Assembly: GCA_041592975.1 (NCBI GenBank)
Contig: JBFHOZ010000128.1
Coordinates: 1-6,669 of the forward strand
DNA: 6,669 nt
Direction: 5' to 3'
Source: BM707 sp041592975
Lineage (GTDB): Bacteria; Desulfobacterota; Desulfuromonadia; Desulfuromonadales; UBA2294
The number at the start of each line of letters is the position of its first letter. Within the stretch, counting starts at the first letter, position 1. Made by a program: the position numbers and the translations under genes. Shown piece after piece: positions 6,422-6,669 of the stretch. The notes beneath the pieces were generated by a model. The model searched no databases and was not told the DNA's origin. It saw only the letters and a program-made list of their open reading frames with translations.

Positions 6422-6669
6422 ATGTTGAATAACATCAACCGCAGCCCTCAGAGTCAGAAATCTACGGTATGGGTGCTCGGCCTGCTCCTGGCAATCATTT
6501 CATCTGCCATCTTCATCAGGTCGGTCAGCAACGAGTTCATCTGGGATACCCACAACGTCATTACCGAGGAACAACGCATCCGGTCCTTTTCGGAAGTGCC
6601 CAGGTTCTTTACGGAGAACTACGTATTGATGGATGCGTCGGAGCTGGGAGACCAGGGCCATTTTTTCCA
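6422..6669 (+). CDS. TMTC-like membrane protein, N-terminal part (paralog 3, continues past right edge)
   Basis: The frame is open from ATG 6422 to the right edge, giving 82 complete codons. An in-frame stop at 6389-6391 limits the start. No strong Shine-Dalgarno is visible (ACGGAT lies directly before the ATG and AGGATAT further up). A hydrophobic segment spans residues 16-33 (WVLGLLLAIISSAIFI). It is followed by NEFIWDTHNVITEEQRIRS (37-55) and PRFFTEN (60-66). These align position for position with the first loops of the other two membrane/TPR proteins (NNGFVWDSNSVILEENRIRT and TSPLIWDSKTVILQDP). The gene begins 38 bases after the preceding stop with no terminator between them, so it probably continues the thiED transcript. 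The TPR domain, if present, is outside the window. Function is inferred only from its paralogs. Confidence 0.82.
   Translation, partial: MLNNINRSPQSQKSTVWVLGLLLAIISSAIFIRSVSNEFIWDTHNVITEEQRIRSFSEVPRFFTENYVLMDASELGDQGHFF

Overview
The window is a gene-dense stretch of Gram-negative-type bacterial chromosome. It has no RNA genes, insertion sequences or CRISPR. The ThiE-ThiD fusion, the CooT-family mini-protein, the high-GC housekeeping genes and the TMTC-like membrane/TPR proteins together fit the Desulfuromonadales/Geobacter-type Desulfobacterota. That placement is inferred from gene content only.

Layout. Two transcription units diverge from a short intergenic region (about 2815-2976). Leftwards on the minus strand are alr (alanine racemase, 2814-1696) and, 7 bases further on, a GTG-started multi-pass membrane protein with a C-terminal TPR domain that runs off the left edge (1688 to 1). 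Rightwards on the plus strand are a 61-residue CooT-family protein (2977-3162), a TPP (THI-box) riboswitch (3199-3287) with its expression-platform terminator (3310-3350), and a fused thiamine-phosphate synthase/HMP-P kinase (thiED, 3361-4782). A second membrane/TPR protein (4779-6383) overlaps the thiED stop codon by 4 bases, and the first 82 codons of a third begin at 6422.

The three membrane/TPR proteins are clearly paralogous. They share an N-terminal helix followed by a W-D-[S/T] loop. The two longer ones also share a YYRPL motif, a VNP-[AS]-K loop, a [RQ]-E-[EN]-A-V-x-FP motif, a PDAPV segment, a [GA]-EK-x-LYLA segment and C-terminal TPRs. Their layout matches TMTC-like/GT-C membrane glycosyltransferases. 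Their substrates cannot be told from the sequence.

How the genes relate. alr supplies D-alanine for peptidoglycan. ThiED joins the pyrimidine and thiazole halves of thiamine and should be repressed by TPP through the riboswitch. The putative glycosyltransferases have no evident link to either pathway, yet they occupy the downstream slot of both operons, facing outwards in mirror image around a cell-wall/vitamin core. Their base composition is visibly less GC-rich than alr and thiED. This placement, which puts part of a GT-C/TPR family under a thiamine riboswitch, is the most unusual aspect of the window.
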